From NCBI GenBank assembly GCA_028565635.1, contig JAOXYB010084054.1, forward strand, positions 1 through 22,821: a stretch of DNA of 22,821 nt, read 5' to 3'. The notes beneath the pieces were generated by a model. It had not been told where the DNA came from, did not search any database, and worked only from the letters and a program-made list of their open reading frames with translations. A program made the position numbers and the translations under genes. Positions 1 to 10,171 of the stretch are shown one piece after another; the first letter of the stretch is position 1, and each line of letters opens with the position of its first letter. The stretch is from Phoronis ovalis. Its lineage: Eukaryota > Phoronida > Phoronidae.

Positions 1-91
1 ATACAGTAAGAAGTATACAATCCAAATCCAAAATTTTCAACTGGGCTGCACACCCCCACCAAAAATACCTCGAGTACCCCCCCCCCGGGGT

Positions 92-261
92 GACGATGGA
101 TCACGCAGAGAGTAAGGCTTATCTCAGTTGGCAAAAGTTTAATGACGTAATTATTTCGCTCTTGTTAAGTTGAAGGAATATAACAAAAATTGACTATGGT
201 TAAGCCCAGATTTAGTTGAGAAGGTACGCAACACTAACGGATGGATTTATCCAGACTGGGT
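92..261. repeat. Dispersed repeat, copy 1 (about 170 bp)
   Basis: This stretch aligns along its whole length with 21405-21574, in the same orientation, with mostly single-base differences and two or three 1-base indels. Blocks such as GACGATGGATCA and GGATTTAT are shared. Neither flank is shared, so this is a dispersed repeat and not a segmental duplication of the locus. Several reading-frame pieces stay open in both copies, including one reading EKVRN-T/S-NGWIY near the 3' end, so the unit may be an eroded fragment of a coding element. It starts just after a C10/G4 homopolymer at 77-90. The family is not one I recognise. Confidence 0.8.
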
Positions 262-266
262 CCTTA

Positions 267-453
267 TATGAAAATTGCTTATAACTTTTAATTATTGTAA
301 TCCAAACGAGACACTGGTAGGTGATACGGTAATTATAATTTATTATTCACACTGAAGGACATTTCAAAAAATTAATAACAAATTGCAATAATCGTATCAC
401 CTACAGCGTCTCGTTTGGATTACAACAATTAAAACTTATAAGCGATTTTCATA
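267..453. mobile_element. MITE-like element with long terminal inverted repeats
   Basis: Arms of about 70 bases (about 267-339 and 382-453) are near-perfect reverse complements, both running from TATGAAAAT inward through GTAATCCAAACGAGAC and GTGATACG. About 40 unpaired bases separate them. The element is flanked by TTA on both sides (264-266 and 454-456). A 3-bp TTA/TAA duplication is the usual insertion footprint of PIF/Harbinger-type elements, so I infer a non-autonomous member of that group. It has no coding capacity. It sits directly after dispersed repeat copy 1, in the probable intron upstream of the first SLC22 exon seen here. The transcript would fold into a long hairpin. Confidence 0.75.
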
Positions 454-456
454 TTA

Positions 457-854
457 TTTTTACTTGGTTCAAGGGGTTCTGGGTACTTAGTCACTTATCT
501 TGCAAAAATTCTTCGTTACTAGTTAACGATCCAGAGCCATTTTTATATGCGACTTATATCCACTTTACAAGCAACCAGGGCAAGCAACCTCCTCTGACAT
601 GGGCCATAAATCTTATTCTCAAATTGGAGATGTATAGTGGATCTCTATACCTTTTCGTGAATGTAACATTAACCGTAATAAATGATGAAAATGCCTGAAT
701 GTGTTAATCTAATTAACAATTGCTACACACTTTGTTCCTGCCACACAAGACCTACAAAATAAGGAATAATATAAAGCTACGTGGTAAACAGAATAAGACC
801 GTGTTTCTCTTGTAAAATCTGAATTTAAGTGCGAGAAATTCATAAATATTATAG
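457..854. other. Non-coding stretch before the first SLC22 exon
   Basis: No exon equivalent to exons 1-6 of the downstream SLC22 paralogue can be found here by eye; I looked for the PES-RW signature exon in particular. The stretch ends in a splice acceptor at 853-854. It is most simply the 3' part of a long intron whose 5' exons lie before the window. A 5'-truncated gene copy is the alternative. Confidence 0.5.
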
Positions 855-3189
855 GTAAATCAAGTGAAATTACCGGAAAAATTGTTCCATGCAGAAGTAG
901 AAAAGAAAGAAGAGACTGAAACTTTTAGTATTTCTCAGTTGCCAAAAGAGTTAGTAAAGGCGCCTACTTTACTAATAAGGTCACTCATTATTTTCTTCAA
1001 TTGGTAAGTATGACAGTGCATGTCCAAAGTGTAGTTTCACAGTGCTGTCAGTAAGAATAATGAAAAATAACAATGTGGCTTCTTGTTTATTCAGTTGGGG
1101 CATATCATACGATTTAGACCACTGGTAATATAAGTCCATGACAAAAAAGATTCGTTTCTTGATATCAAACAAAACTACTAAATAAGTGTAGTTACTCCTT
1201 TGAGTAGCTACAGCATGCACGTAACTTTTAAATGCATTTAGTAAACATTATTTCAGGTTATTATACTAATAACGAAGAGCACGAAATAGTTTTCCTGATG
1301 AAAATCTCTGTTATTAATTCTCGCAAGTTGCGGCAATAACATTTAAGATAATTTGTGAGGTGCGAAGTTGTAGCAAGCAACAGAAAATTAAGTGTAAATA
1401 ATGATCATACTAATTATATAAATGCGATGTAACGTGGTTGTGACATGTAACAGGTACTGTCTCATGTGCATTGTATTCCCGTAGGCTTGTCGTCAGTATG
1501 GTGTATTATGGACTGTCTTTAAACAGTGGTAATCTCGGAGGAGACATTTTCTTTAATTTTCTCTTGTCTGGGCTGGTAGAATTTCCCGCTGTTACATTTG
1601 TTTTTGCCTGCAAATGGTTAGGACGTAAAGGACCACATGCTGGAAATATGATTCTAGGAGGTGTTGCTTGTATATCAACAATATTCATCGTGTTTTTCTA
1701 TAACTGTAAGTAAAGCAACAATTTTCTATAAACAAAATTATTATATATATATATTTCTTTAAATTTTCTGGTCTTGTATGGTGTGTGTGCATGTATGTGT
1801 GTGTGAACGCTGCCCATCGCATGAATACCACGATGAGCTTACGTTTGCAACGTGCACAGGTGGTTATGGGTTATACAAAATATTTTATTAGTGCATCCTA
1901 TTTAGGGACGCATGTTCACGAATACTGTCGGAAAATACACATTGTAAATTTTTACATACTGGTCTTTTTATTATTCTTTTTAGCGGACAACACAGCTTTG
2001 ATCGCCTTGTCGATGATTGGTAAATTTGGCGCTACTGTAGGTTTTACTATAATATATATTTGGTCGGCAGAAATTTATCCAACTGTGGCAAGAAATGGAT
2101 TGATGGGTATGAGTTCAATGATGGCCCGAGTTGGCGGAATGGTATCAGCTCCAATTGCTGATTTGGTAAGCTGCTTTACTTTTACATCCGTAACCATAGT
2201 GATACTAACGTTCTCTTAGTTACTGCACATGAAGATTGCGCAAGAAAAATTTATATTTTGCATGGTGCCATCTCTACCGCATGCAGCTACCAAAATCCCG
2301 TCTGTGTTCACAGTTGTATTACATATGAGAACATTTCTCTTAACAGGGTAAACTTGTGGAAGGAAATATAGGAGTTGCACTTCCTCAGATTGTGTTTGGC
2401 TGCCTAACCATTTTTGCTGGACTACTTTCCCTATTATTACCCGAAACAACAAATAAAAAATTACCGGAAACTATAGCAGACGGAGACAGATTTGGAAAGT
2501 AAGTTTACCCGACTTAATATATCAAAATATCATTATTTTCTTTATACATGTACTGTACATATGTGCAGGACACTGACTTTTAATCTTTCTAAAGGTTTCT
2601 TGTGACAGCCTGCCTTGCGCTTTGACTTGTTGTAAGGTAGAGTTAAATTTTAATTTAGAAAATGTTATCATTCTACATGTAGTAGACAGCGGAATATTAC
2701 AAGAAATATTATGAATTACGCTTTTTATAATTTTGCAACAGTTTAGCCAAATGAATTTCTAAAAGGATGTGAACTATTGAAACGTGTCACTAATATCGTT
2801 GTGTATGTTACCCCCATGTTACTGCACAAAAGAGGGTATGCCGCATTATTCAACCAAGCAGTAATTAAATATAACAGAAATATAATGCGATATGAAAGTT
2901 TTATTAACTGAAATATTATCAGGAAATTGAAACCTACAGTCAGGCTTTGCTTGAACTCCCATTTCTGTGTTTCACCGGCTTTTATTTATTGCCGATTTTT
3001 CTACTTTTGCACGCGATGTTTATTGATAATGTCTTTCATAGGAAAGAACCAAGTATCTCACCCGAATCTAAATCAGAGGACAATAATCCTAGAGGAAGCG
3101 TGTATCTCATTTCTAGGAAACGAACTGGTGCAGAGGAGTACGCTTACAATAATCCAGCTTTGGAAAAAGAGGCGGAAGCGAGAATGTAA
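855..3189 (+). CDS. SLC22 family organic ion transporter, C-terminal half (tandem copy 1)
   Basis: Five coding exons join in frame: 855-1003, 1485-1705, 1984-2165, 2347-2498 and 3042-3189 (stop TAA 3187-3189), giving 283 residues. They match exons 7-11 of the SLC22 gene at 4204-9365 in order, intron phase and length (149/146, 221/221, 182/182, 152/152, 148/145). The product would be the second half of a 12-helix major facilitator transporter in the plasma membrane, moving organic cations, carnitine-like zwitterions or anions; the substrate cannot be read. Visible landmarks are [10 protein letters not shown], the LPETTNK-LPET motif after the last helix, and a hydrophilic tail ending [12 protein letters not shown]. 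All five introns have GT-AG borders. No stop or frameshift breaks the exons, so this half is under constraint or recently intact. Exons 1-6 are absent from bases 1-854: either they lie upstream of the window or the copy is 5'-truncated. Confidence 0.88.
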
Positions 3190-3316
3190 CAAAACACTGA
3201 AGTTACAAGAAATCTTTTATCATGATGAAAATGTCACAGATACAAGTGAATATTATACTCAAACTTCAAGAATGTATGGTTGCTCATTTTGAATCGCTGT
3301 GTCAAATCTAAAGAAT

Positions 3317-3322
3317 ATTAAA
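3317..3322 (+). terminator. Putative poly(A) signal (ATTAAA) of SLC22 copy 1
   Basis: ATTAAA lies about 130 bases after the stop codon and is followed by a T-rich stretch. It is the commonest variant of the animal poly(A) hexamer. A canonical AATAAA also occurs near 3714-3719, so a longer 3' UTR is possible. Confidence 0.4.
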
Positions 3323-4019
3323 TGAAATTTTCATATTTCTTCAACAATGTATTTTTTTGCGTACTCGTTTTTCACATAATCAAAAACTGCTATAAAATAT
3401 CCTACTATAATGACCAAGCCTGTAGTTTTTATCAGAAGTTGTCAGCAGTATTATGAAAGCATTTCACTAGTACGTACGTTCGCTTTTTCGTACAGTGTCC
3501 GGGGGGCACTCTGATTTAAAGTAAAACATATTCTAAACAAGTGGTCCAGGGGCACAAAAACCCTAAACAAGAACCTTCAAAATAGTACACTATCTAAGAT
3601 TGAAATTTTAAAAAAGGATTATTTTTCCAGAAAGGGGGGTTGGGAATTCAAGCCCTGAACATCCTCCTCCCCCACAAAACATCTTTCTAAGCAAATGTTA
3701 ATCGTGAATAAATGACCCTAAGAACCATCAAAACATGGTGGTCTTGCTTAAAACTGACGATTTTTCTACTCTGGGGCGAACATGCATACCTACTTTATAC
3801 CTGAATGTCCCACCGTACCCTCCCCAATGCAGTGGATTACTAATTCAGTGTGCAGACTGCCAGTTGCTATTAACGAAATAATGCATTATCCATCTACTTG
3901 CATATATTTGCATGTTAAGGACTTTAAACTTCTTATGTACATAGATGTAACTCAGGACATGACATTAAACCCAAGATAAAGCATACATTCCAAATACAAG
4001 CAGTGAATCGGCAGTTTCT
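3323..4019. other. Intergenic region between the two SLC22 genes
   Basis: No gene is seen. Bases about 3490-3790 are unusual for their G and C runs (GGGGGG at about 3500 and 3637, CTCCTCCCCC near 3660) in an AT-rich setting. They may be an old repeat, but I find no second copy or terminal repeats in the window. The open frame from about 3782 lacks splice signals and family resemblance. Confidence 0.5.
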
Positions 4020-4031
4020 AACCAATCAGAG
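4019..4031 (+). promoter_or_regulatory. CCAAT box upstream of SLC22 copy 2
   Basis: The string TAACCAATCAGAG fits the NF-Y binding consensus (RRCCAATCAG) closely. It lies about 180 bases before the start codon at 4204, a usual distance for a CCAAT box plus a short 5' UTR. No clear TATA box was found between it and the start. Confidence 0.4.
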
Positions 4032-4203
4032 ATCATGTAGTTGCGAGGTGCCCCAGCAGAACACCAATTAAGTGTTGTGCGCAAATACCAACAGGATTAT
4101 TAAGATTAAAACGAGAGACCCAGTCGGAGGTACATTTTTTTGGTCACAAAATTTGATCCTGAGGATCCATCTTTGTGCTTGTACTAAACTAACAAACATT
4201 AGG

Positions 4204-7200
4204 ATGCGCTACGAAGAAATCATAAAAAAATTGGGATCTTTTGGTGAATACCAGCGAAGAATTTATTTCTTGCTGTGTTTACCAGCAATACCATGTATGT
4301 TTCAGACGTTAAATACAGTATTTATAACAGCCACTCCAGAGTTCAGGTTTGCTTTTTTATTAAGGTATAGAATTTTAATTACGGTATAGTTGAACCCTGT
4401 ATTAAAGGGTATAACAGCATGTTGATACCATATACAGTACCGTTATTTCCTACATATAAATGAAAACGTTTTGCCGAGAATGACCACAGATTCATCTGTA
4501 CAAACTCCAGTTCTACACAGATTGACCTGTACAAACTCCAATTCTAGTAAGACCTTCACTTTGATACCTTTTTATTAATGGATGATTTGTGATTACAAAA
4601 TATTATGCCTAGCTATGTACAATACATGATGTACAAGATATTTCATGTACTAATTTTTTTTGTTTAATTAGTTTTTTATCAAGTTTAAAAACTATAGAAG
4701 ACATAGAAATAGTTCATTCTCGGGTCTCTTTAAATATACTTGAAAAGATAACATTGTATAACCACATTGCTTCAGCTCGCAATCAATTTTAATAAGAATA
4801 TGCAAACCTGAAATAATAATTTGGATGCATAACACTAAGCATTAACAACTCAGCGAAAACTGATATTCCTTACAGATGCGCTATTCCTGGATATAATGAC
4901 ACTTTTGCCATCCAGAATGAAAACCACTCCGCTTACGTGAATGCATTTATTCCAAAAACTTCAGAAGGAAATTATGACCAATGCAACTTGTTTAAGGACG
5001 TTAATTTTTCGTTGGCGTTACATAATCACCAAGAGAACAAAACTATCAATCTAACTGACAAAATACAGTGTACGCAGTGGGTGTATGATATCTCTATATT
5101 TGAAGAAACTATAGTTACAAAGGTGATTATGAAAATGTTTAACTAACTTTTACAAATACTTACAGTACGTCATACCTTACGACACATCATACTCCATATC
5201 TAACCAACAAATTAGCCAACTGGCTTTCATACATTCTACACATCTTTCTGTCGATCTACTCGCTTGTAAACACAAGCCACGTGCTGTACAATTAAGAATC
5301 TATCATCTATATAGTGGCTCCGATTTGGCCACTATCCGCAATTGCACCTGTTTTATTTTAATATACTTCTGTGATGCTTGTTAAAATCTGACATAATTTC
5401 AGTTAGACCTTGTATGCCAAAACCAATATGCGACCACTATATCAACTGTTGTATTTATGGCTGGCAAATTGGTTGCATCATTTGTATTTGGAATACTATC
5501 AGACGCGTAAGTAATAAAGCATAAAAACGGCATTTTTGATAAATATGTTTTTACAATGTATATCTTGTCTGGATTTTTTTTTGCTTTATTTTAACTTTTT
5601 TTTACTTCCATTATATTCATGTCAAAAAGTAACATAGTTAAAGTTAAACAGAGAAATGTTAAAATATTTATACCATTAAATTTAGATAAACAACAGAAAG
5701 TGAACATCTTAACATGTATTATATTATATAAAACTTGTATTTTTTAGAATTGGACGTAAAAAAACATTACTGATTGCTATATTCCTGCAAGCCTCTTTTG
5801 GGGTGGCTTGTTCGTTTGCTCCTGAATACTACTCTTTCATTTTATTTCGTTTCATAGCCGGTGGGTGCAGTACCGGTATATTCATGACAGCTTTTGTCAT
5901 TGGTGAGTTATATGATTAATTGTTTGAAACTGATTTTCATTTATACAAAAATAAAGGCTTGATAATATTTCAGCCCAGCCTTTGACTTTATTGCCATCCT
6001 GTTATGTTCTTTGCAAGTAACTTTACGTACGAAAAAACTAAACAAGAAGCGCGTGTTTTTTTTTCAATTTAAACTAACCTAAGCACCGAAATGTTGTATT
6101 GAAGTTCCATTTTTTGTTTTCTGTAGGCATGGAACTGGTAGGTCCTTCTAAGCGTTACATTGCTGGATTAACGATTGAATATTTCTTTGCTCTTGGATAC
6201 CCAATTTTAACGGGATTAGCTTACTTCATTCGACACTGGAGTTGGCTGCAGTTCGCTTGTTCAGTTCCTTCATTTTTATTCCTGTCTTACTGGTGGTATG
6301 TTTATTATGCATGCACAAAAAGTACATTTATGTGGTTTGCACACACCTGTTTCTTATTCAAATTTATTCAATATAAAAGCCTATTTATATGCACTTAGTG
6401 GAGCCACTGGTTGTGAACCCAAATAATCGTTCGTAATTCAAAAAAGTGGATGATGAGAGCGTTTGGAGTCGCAACCATTGGCTTCACCAATTCGCGCGTG
6501 CGAATAGCCTCTTGAGCATGAAATTACTGGAATTCAGTTCATCGGTTCGGTTCAAACGTACAAGTGCAGTGTGAGAGTTACCCGGGAGAAGATACTTAGT
6601 AGTTTAGCAGCTGTATCCCAACTGTATGAGATCTTTCGATATAAATAGAACACACATTGTCACTCTTGTTTTAAAAATACTTTAAAATTTTTTGAACAGG
6701 TTCATTCCAGAATCGGCTAGATGGTTGATGGCAACTGGACGTAATGACGAAGCGGAAAAGATTTTAAGGCATGCAGCGAAGGTAATCATTGATTACCGGT
6801 ACATGATCAGGATAACATTTTTAAATTGTTAATATTTCAATTGTAACTAATGAACGATAATTTTATATAGGCCACACTCTTTTAAATGTTCAAACAGATA
6901 CTATTCTAATGCAGACATCTTTTCACAAAATATAATGTTTTTTATTGCAAACATAGAACCAAAATTGTATTAACGCAATCAAACGTTTGTTGCGTATGTA
7001 ACACAATATAAGAACATGTTAATACCAACTTAGTTTATTAATCTCTAGGTCAATCAAGTAGAATTGCCGGAAAAACTATTTGACGAGAAAATAGAAGAGA
7101 ATAATGTTAAGTCATTTAGTCTTTCACAGTTACCTAGAGAACTAATAAAAGCGCCAACTTTATTGATAAGATCTCTAATTATTTTCTTTAATTGGTAAGT

Positions 7201-9365
7201 ATGACACTTCCATAAAGTAAACATGGCGATAAATTTACGTCATTATTTGGTATTATAATAGACAATTGTATTTAAAAATAATTATTATACCTACTCGTAA
7301 TGATGCCATCATCTGAATGTCTGCGTATTGTTTTGATGTCAGAGTTTTGTCTCCTGTGTTTGCACCGCACCGCATCTCAAGCAAAACAGGTTGATCCCTC
7401 AGTAAACTTTATTTCTCATCCAGTTTAGTCATCACTGAACTAGCAGGAATTCGTTCCTTATAGCTTATGACACCCCATATTTTTTATAGCCGAACAAATT
7501 CTTGCGGCAAAAAAAAAGATTTTGAATTGATAGAAATTGTATATGTATCTTTAGGTTTGTGGTCAGTTTGGTGTATTACGGTCTGTCTCTAAACAGTGGA
7601 AATCTAGGAGGAGACATTTTCTTTAATTTTCTACTGTCTGGTTTGGTAGAATTTCCTGCGGTTACGTTCTGCTTTACTTGCAAGTTTCTAGGACGTAAAG
7701 GACCACATGCTGGCAATATGATTCTTGGAGGTGTTGCTTGTATATCAACTATTTTCGTTGTTTTTTACTACAGCTGTAAGCAAGCAAAACACTTTCTATT
7801 TTAAAATAGAATAACTCTGCTGATTTGTTAAATTGTAGATCACAAATCTTGACATAAGCTGCTAACAAACTGTAATGAAGTATTTCTATTGGTTGCATGC
7901 TAGAAAGGATATTACGTAGACACACTTTATTTTTAAATGAATCATAACGGCCGAAATAAATCTGTGTACTTCAAAAGTATTAAATAGCAAATTGGGAAAG
8001 TGGCAAAACTACCACGTATATTTGCTGCCAAAAAGATTTAATTTTAAAAGTGTGTTCAATAAAAATGGGTAGAAATTATATCATTTTCTTTTTTAGCTAA
8101 CAACACAGCTTTGATCGCCTTATCAATGGTTGGTAAATTTGGTGCTACTGTTGGTTTTGATCTTATCTACATGTGGTCAGCAGAAATTTATCCAACTGTG
8201 GCGCGAACTGGGCTGATGGGAATGAGTTCAATGTCTAGTAGAGTTGGCGGCATGGTCTCAGCTCCAATTGCTGACTTGGTGAGCTACTTTTAAAGATATC
8301 TAATTTTACTGTATGGAAATAATGTGGTGCAGTAAATGTAAGCTGTAAGTGGTATAGGAATAACATGTTAAGAGTTGGGACATTTCTGTAGACATCAACC
8401 TTTTGATAAAATGTTTGTACGCCACCTAAACCCTATAAACTCTACGGCAGGAAATTCCGGACAATATAATCTAAGATACAATTGTATCCGGGATTACTGA
8501 ATATTAAAAATTGCTTTCTACAATGTATACATAGGTGAACATTTCAATTCTGTTCGCAGGGTAAACTGATAACTGGAGATCTTGGAGTGGCACTGCCTCA
8601 AATCGTCTTCGGTTCCTTAAGCATTATTGCCGGGTTGCTTTCTCTTATTTTACCTGAGACGACCAATAAAACATTACCAGAAACTATAGCAGAGGGAGCA
8701 GCATTTGGACGGCAAGTTACTTTTCTACAAAAAAGTCGAACAGTTGCAAAGAGTCATTGCTTTTATATACATCTTTTGCTCTGAGTTTGTAGACGATTTG
8801 CATGCATGCAGGGATAAAAGACCGGGTATATGGCTGCCTCATGTGTGACTTTGTTGAATCCTACATGTAAGAGATGGAGTAGTGGTTGCTCGGGTGGTAG
8901 GTGCCGGATATCAATTCAAAAGGTTGCAGGTTCGAATCTCGAATGGGTCATTAGCGATTGTGTTCCTAAACAAGACATTCACCCTAATTTGCTTCTCTCC
9001 ACCCAGGTGTAAAAATATGTAACAATGTTTATAACATTGGGAAGTATCCTGCGATAGACTAGCATCCTATCCAGGTAGAGAATATTCCGAGTCGATTAAG
9101 GCTACTGAAACCCGTATAAGCCCCGGCCCGATGGCCAAATATGGCCCGGAACAGACTTCACTTTTGTACATGTAAGAAAGTATAATATCAAAAGTGTGTT
9201 GATGATTATTTACTTTGTAGGAAGAAAAAGGGTCTTTCATCGACATCAGAAAAAGAAGAACTAAGTAAGGGAGGCGTATATCTTGTTTTCACGAAGAGCA
9301 GTCACGACGACGAATATGTTTACAGTAATCCGGCTTTGGAAAAAGAAGCAGAAGCCAGATTATAG
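4204..9365 (+). CDS. SLC22 family organic ion transporter, complete (tandem copy 2)
   Basis: Eleven exons join in frame: 4204-4346, 4876-5122, 5403-5506, 5748-5902, 6127-6295, 6700-6781, 7049-7194, 7555-7775, 8097-8278, 8560-8711, 9221-9365; 1,746 bases, 581 aa, normal for SLC22. The start ATG opens MRYEEIIKKLGSFGEYQRR, the typical SLC22 N-terminus; the upstream frame has no other ATG. Residues about 49-130 form the large extracellular loop with several cysteines and N-glycosylation sequons, ending QWVYD-S-F--TIV. The MFS motif G-x3-D-x2-GRKKTL spans 160-172, PESARWL-TGR 276-287 (A279 where the family usually has proline), [10 protein letters not shown] lies in exon 9, and LPETTNKTLPET is 514-525. 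The tail ends [12 protein letters not shown]. It is a 12-helix plasma-membrane transporter of organic ions, substrate unknown. Intron 10 starts GC instead of GT and carries a SINE. Exon boundaries were placed by frame and by comparison with copy 1. Confidence 0.93.
4496..4545. repeat. Short tandem repeat, 31-bp period, in SLC22 intron 1
   Basis: CTGTACAAACTCCAGTTCT at 4496-4514 recurs at 4527-4545 with one base changed, giving a 31-base period and just over 1.6 copies. It looks like a local duplication. Confidence 0.7.
6397..6488. repeat. Imperfect inverted repeat in SLC22 intron 5
   Basis: AGTGGAGCCACTGGTTGTGA (6397-6416) is the imperfect reverse complement (16 of 20) of 6469-6488, with weaker pairing continuing inward. 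It could be a small hairpin or a decayed MITE. No clear target-site duplication is visible. Confidence 0.45.
8873..9166 (+). mobile_element. tRNA-derived SINE with 11-bp target-site duplication
   Basis: The element is flanked by perfect copies of TACATGTAAGA (8862-8872 and 9167-9177). Its 5' part is tRNA-like: a box A-like GTGGTTGCTCGGGTGGTAGG at about 8881-8900 and a strong box B, GGTTCGAATCT, at 8930-8940, the internal promoter of RNA polymerase III. The middle (AACAAGACATTCACC through TCCACCCAGGTGTAAAAA, then CCTGCGATAGACTAGCATCC) resembles conserved central domains shared by SINE families of many animals; Nin-DC is my candidate. The 3' end is CTTTTG and not a long poly(A). It lies in the sense orientation inside the last intron of SLC22 copy 2. 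It has no protein-coding capacity. Confidence 0.85.
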
Positions 9366-9484
9366 CGAAATGCACTCCTGCAGTATTATTCACATAATTA
9401 AGCGTTGGGAGCACATGCGTTTTGGGTCAAACTTAAAATGCATACTTTGTCATAAAAACTTCCAAAAAATTATTGGATATGAAT

Positions 9485-9490
9485 AATAAA
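9485..9490 (+). terminator. Poly(A) signal (AATAAA) of SLC22 copy 2
   Basis: A canonical AATAAA lies 120 bases after the stop codon, matching the position of the ATTAAA after copy 1. A T-rich stretch follows about 20-45 bases downstream. Confidence 0.55.
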
Positions 9491-9938
9491 TTCGTAAAAA
9501 AGAATAATACACACGTTTTTCAGAATTGTAGTTCTATTTTGTAAATCAATTTTAAAATTGTCATTTTGCAATGCAATTATAAAAAGTAAATAGTATTTGA
9601 GAAAATAATGCTTGATAGAACACTGCTTGGAACATGCTGTTTCGTGTGAATAAAGAATATAATGTTCAAGCAATTTTATTAATTTTTTTTTGTACTTTTT
9701 CAAATTCTTACAATTTTCCTTAGCTAATATCAATAAAGAATATAGTGCAATTATCACCGACTGTTTTAGTATTTTGTAACCATAGTGACATATTAACCAA
9801 CAGGAAACAAACTTTCTTATGATTAGATGAAATTAGCAAACGTGTAACTTTTACAGCTTATGTACATAAACGTCCAAATTAAAAAATCAATAACATAATT
9901 TAAACTCCATTGCAAAGAATTTTGCCCAGTGGAATTTG
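9491..9938. other. AT-rich intergenic region
   Basis: No gene is seen. A minus-strand open frame here is made of low-complexity K/I/L/Y codons typical of AT-rich DNA and shows no domain. Further AATAAA hexamers on both strands cannot be assigned. Confidence 0.5.
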
Positions 9939-9946
9939 TATAAAAA
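9939..9946 (+). promoter_or_regulatory. TATA box of the PAN-domain gene
   Basis: TATAAAAA lies in GTATAAAAAACACCGG, about 230 bases before the start codon at 10172. A start site near 9970 would give a 5' UTR of about 200 bases. It is the clearest TATA element upstream of this gene. Confidence 0.4.
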
Positions 9947-10171
9947 ACACCGGTTCCGTTTTCAAGTGTCTTTACTTTTAGCAGACTGTGAAGAGCAATT
10001 GCAGGCTACACTATCGGCAGAACAGAAATCTTAAAACAGATTCCAAGAAAATTTATATTATTGCAGTTCAACGAATTTTGCTGTGCTCGCTAAAGGAACT
10101 GTCGAGTAAATAAATTCATTATAGTTGACATTATCAGTTGTCATTTATTAAACCACCTATAAACATCTAAA

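Noticed and set aside
981-1220. Minus-strand open frame of 79 codons
   Set aside because: It is antisense to the end of an SLC22 exon and the start of its intron, with no domain or splice logic of its own.
3480-3790. G/C-run-rich block between the SLC22 genes as a transposon
   Set aside because: No terminal repeats, target duplication or second copy was found in the window.
8881-8945. Possible tRNA gene
   Set aside because: Box A and box B are present, but no acceptor stem or clean cloverleaf can be formed, and the sequence continues into a SINE body bounded by target-site duplications.
8830-9012. Open frame of 60 codons in SLC22 intron 10
   Set aside because: It is the translated SINE, whose tRNA-like head and central domain are non-coding.
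9470-9757. Minus-strand open frame of 95 codons
   Set aside because: It is low-complexity K/I/L/Y translation of AT-rich DNA overlapping the 3' end of the SLC22 transcript, with no recognisable domain.
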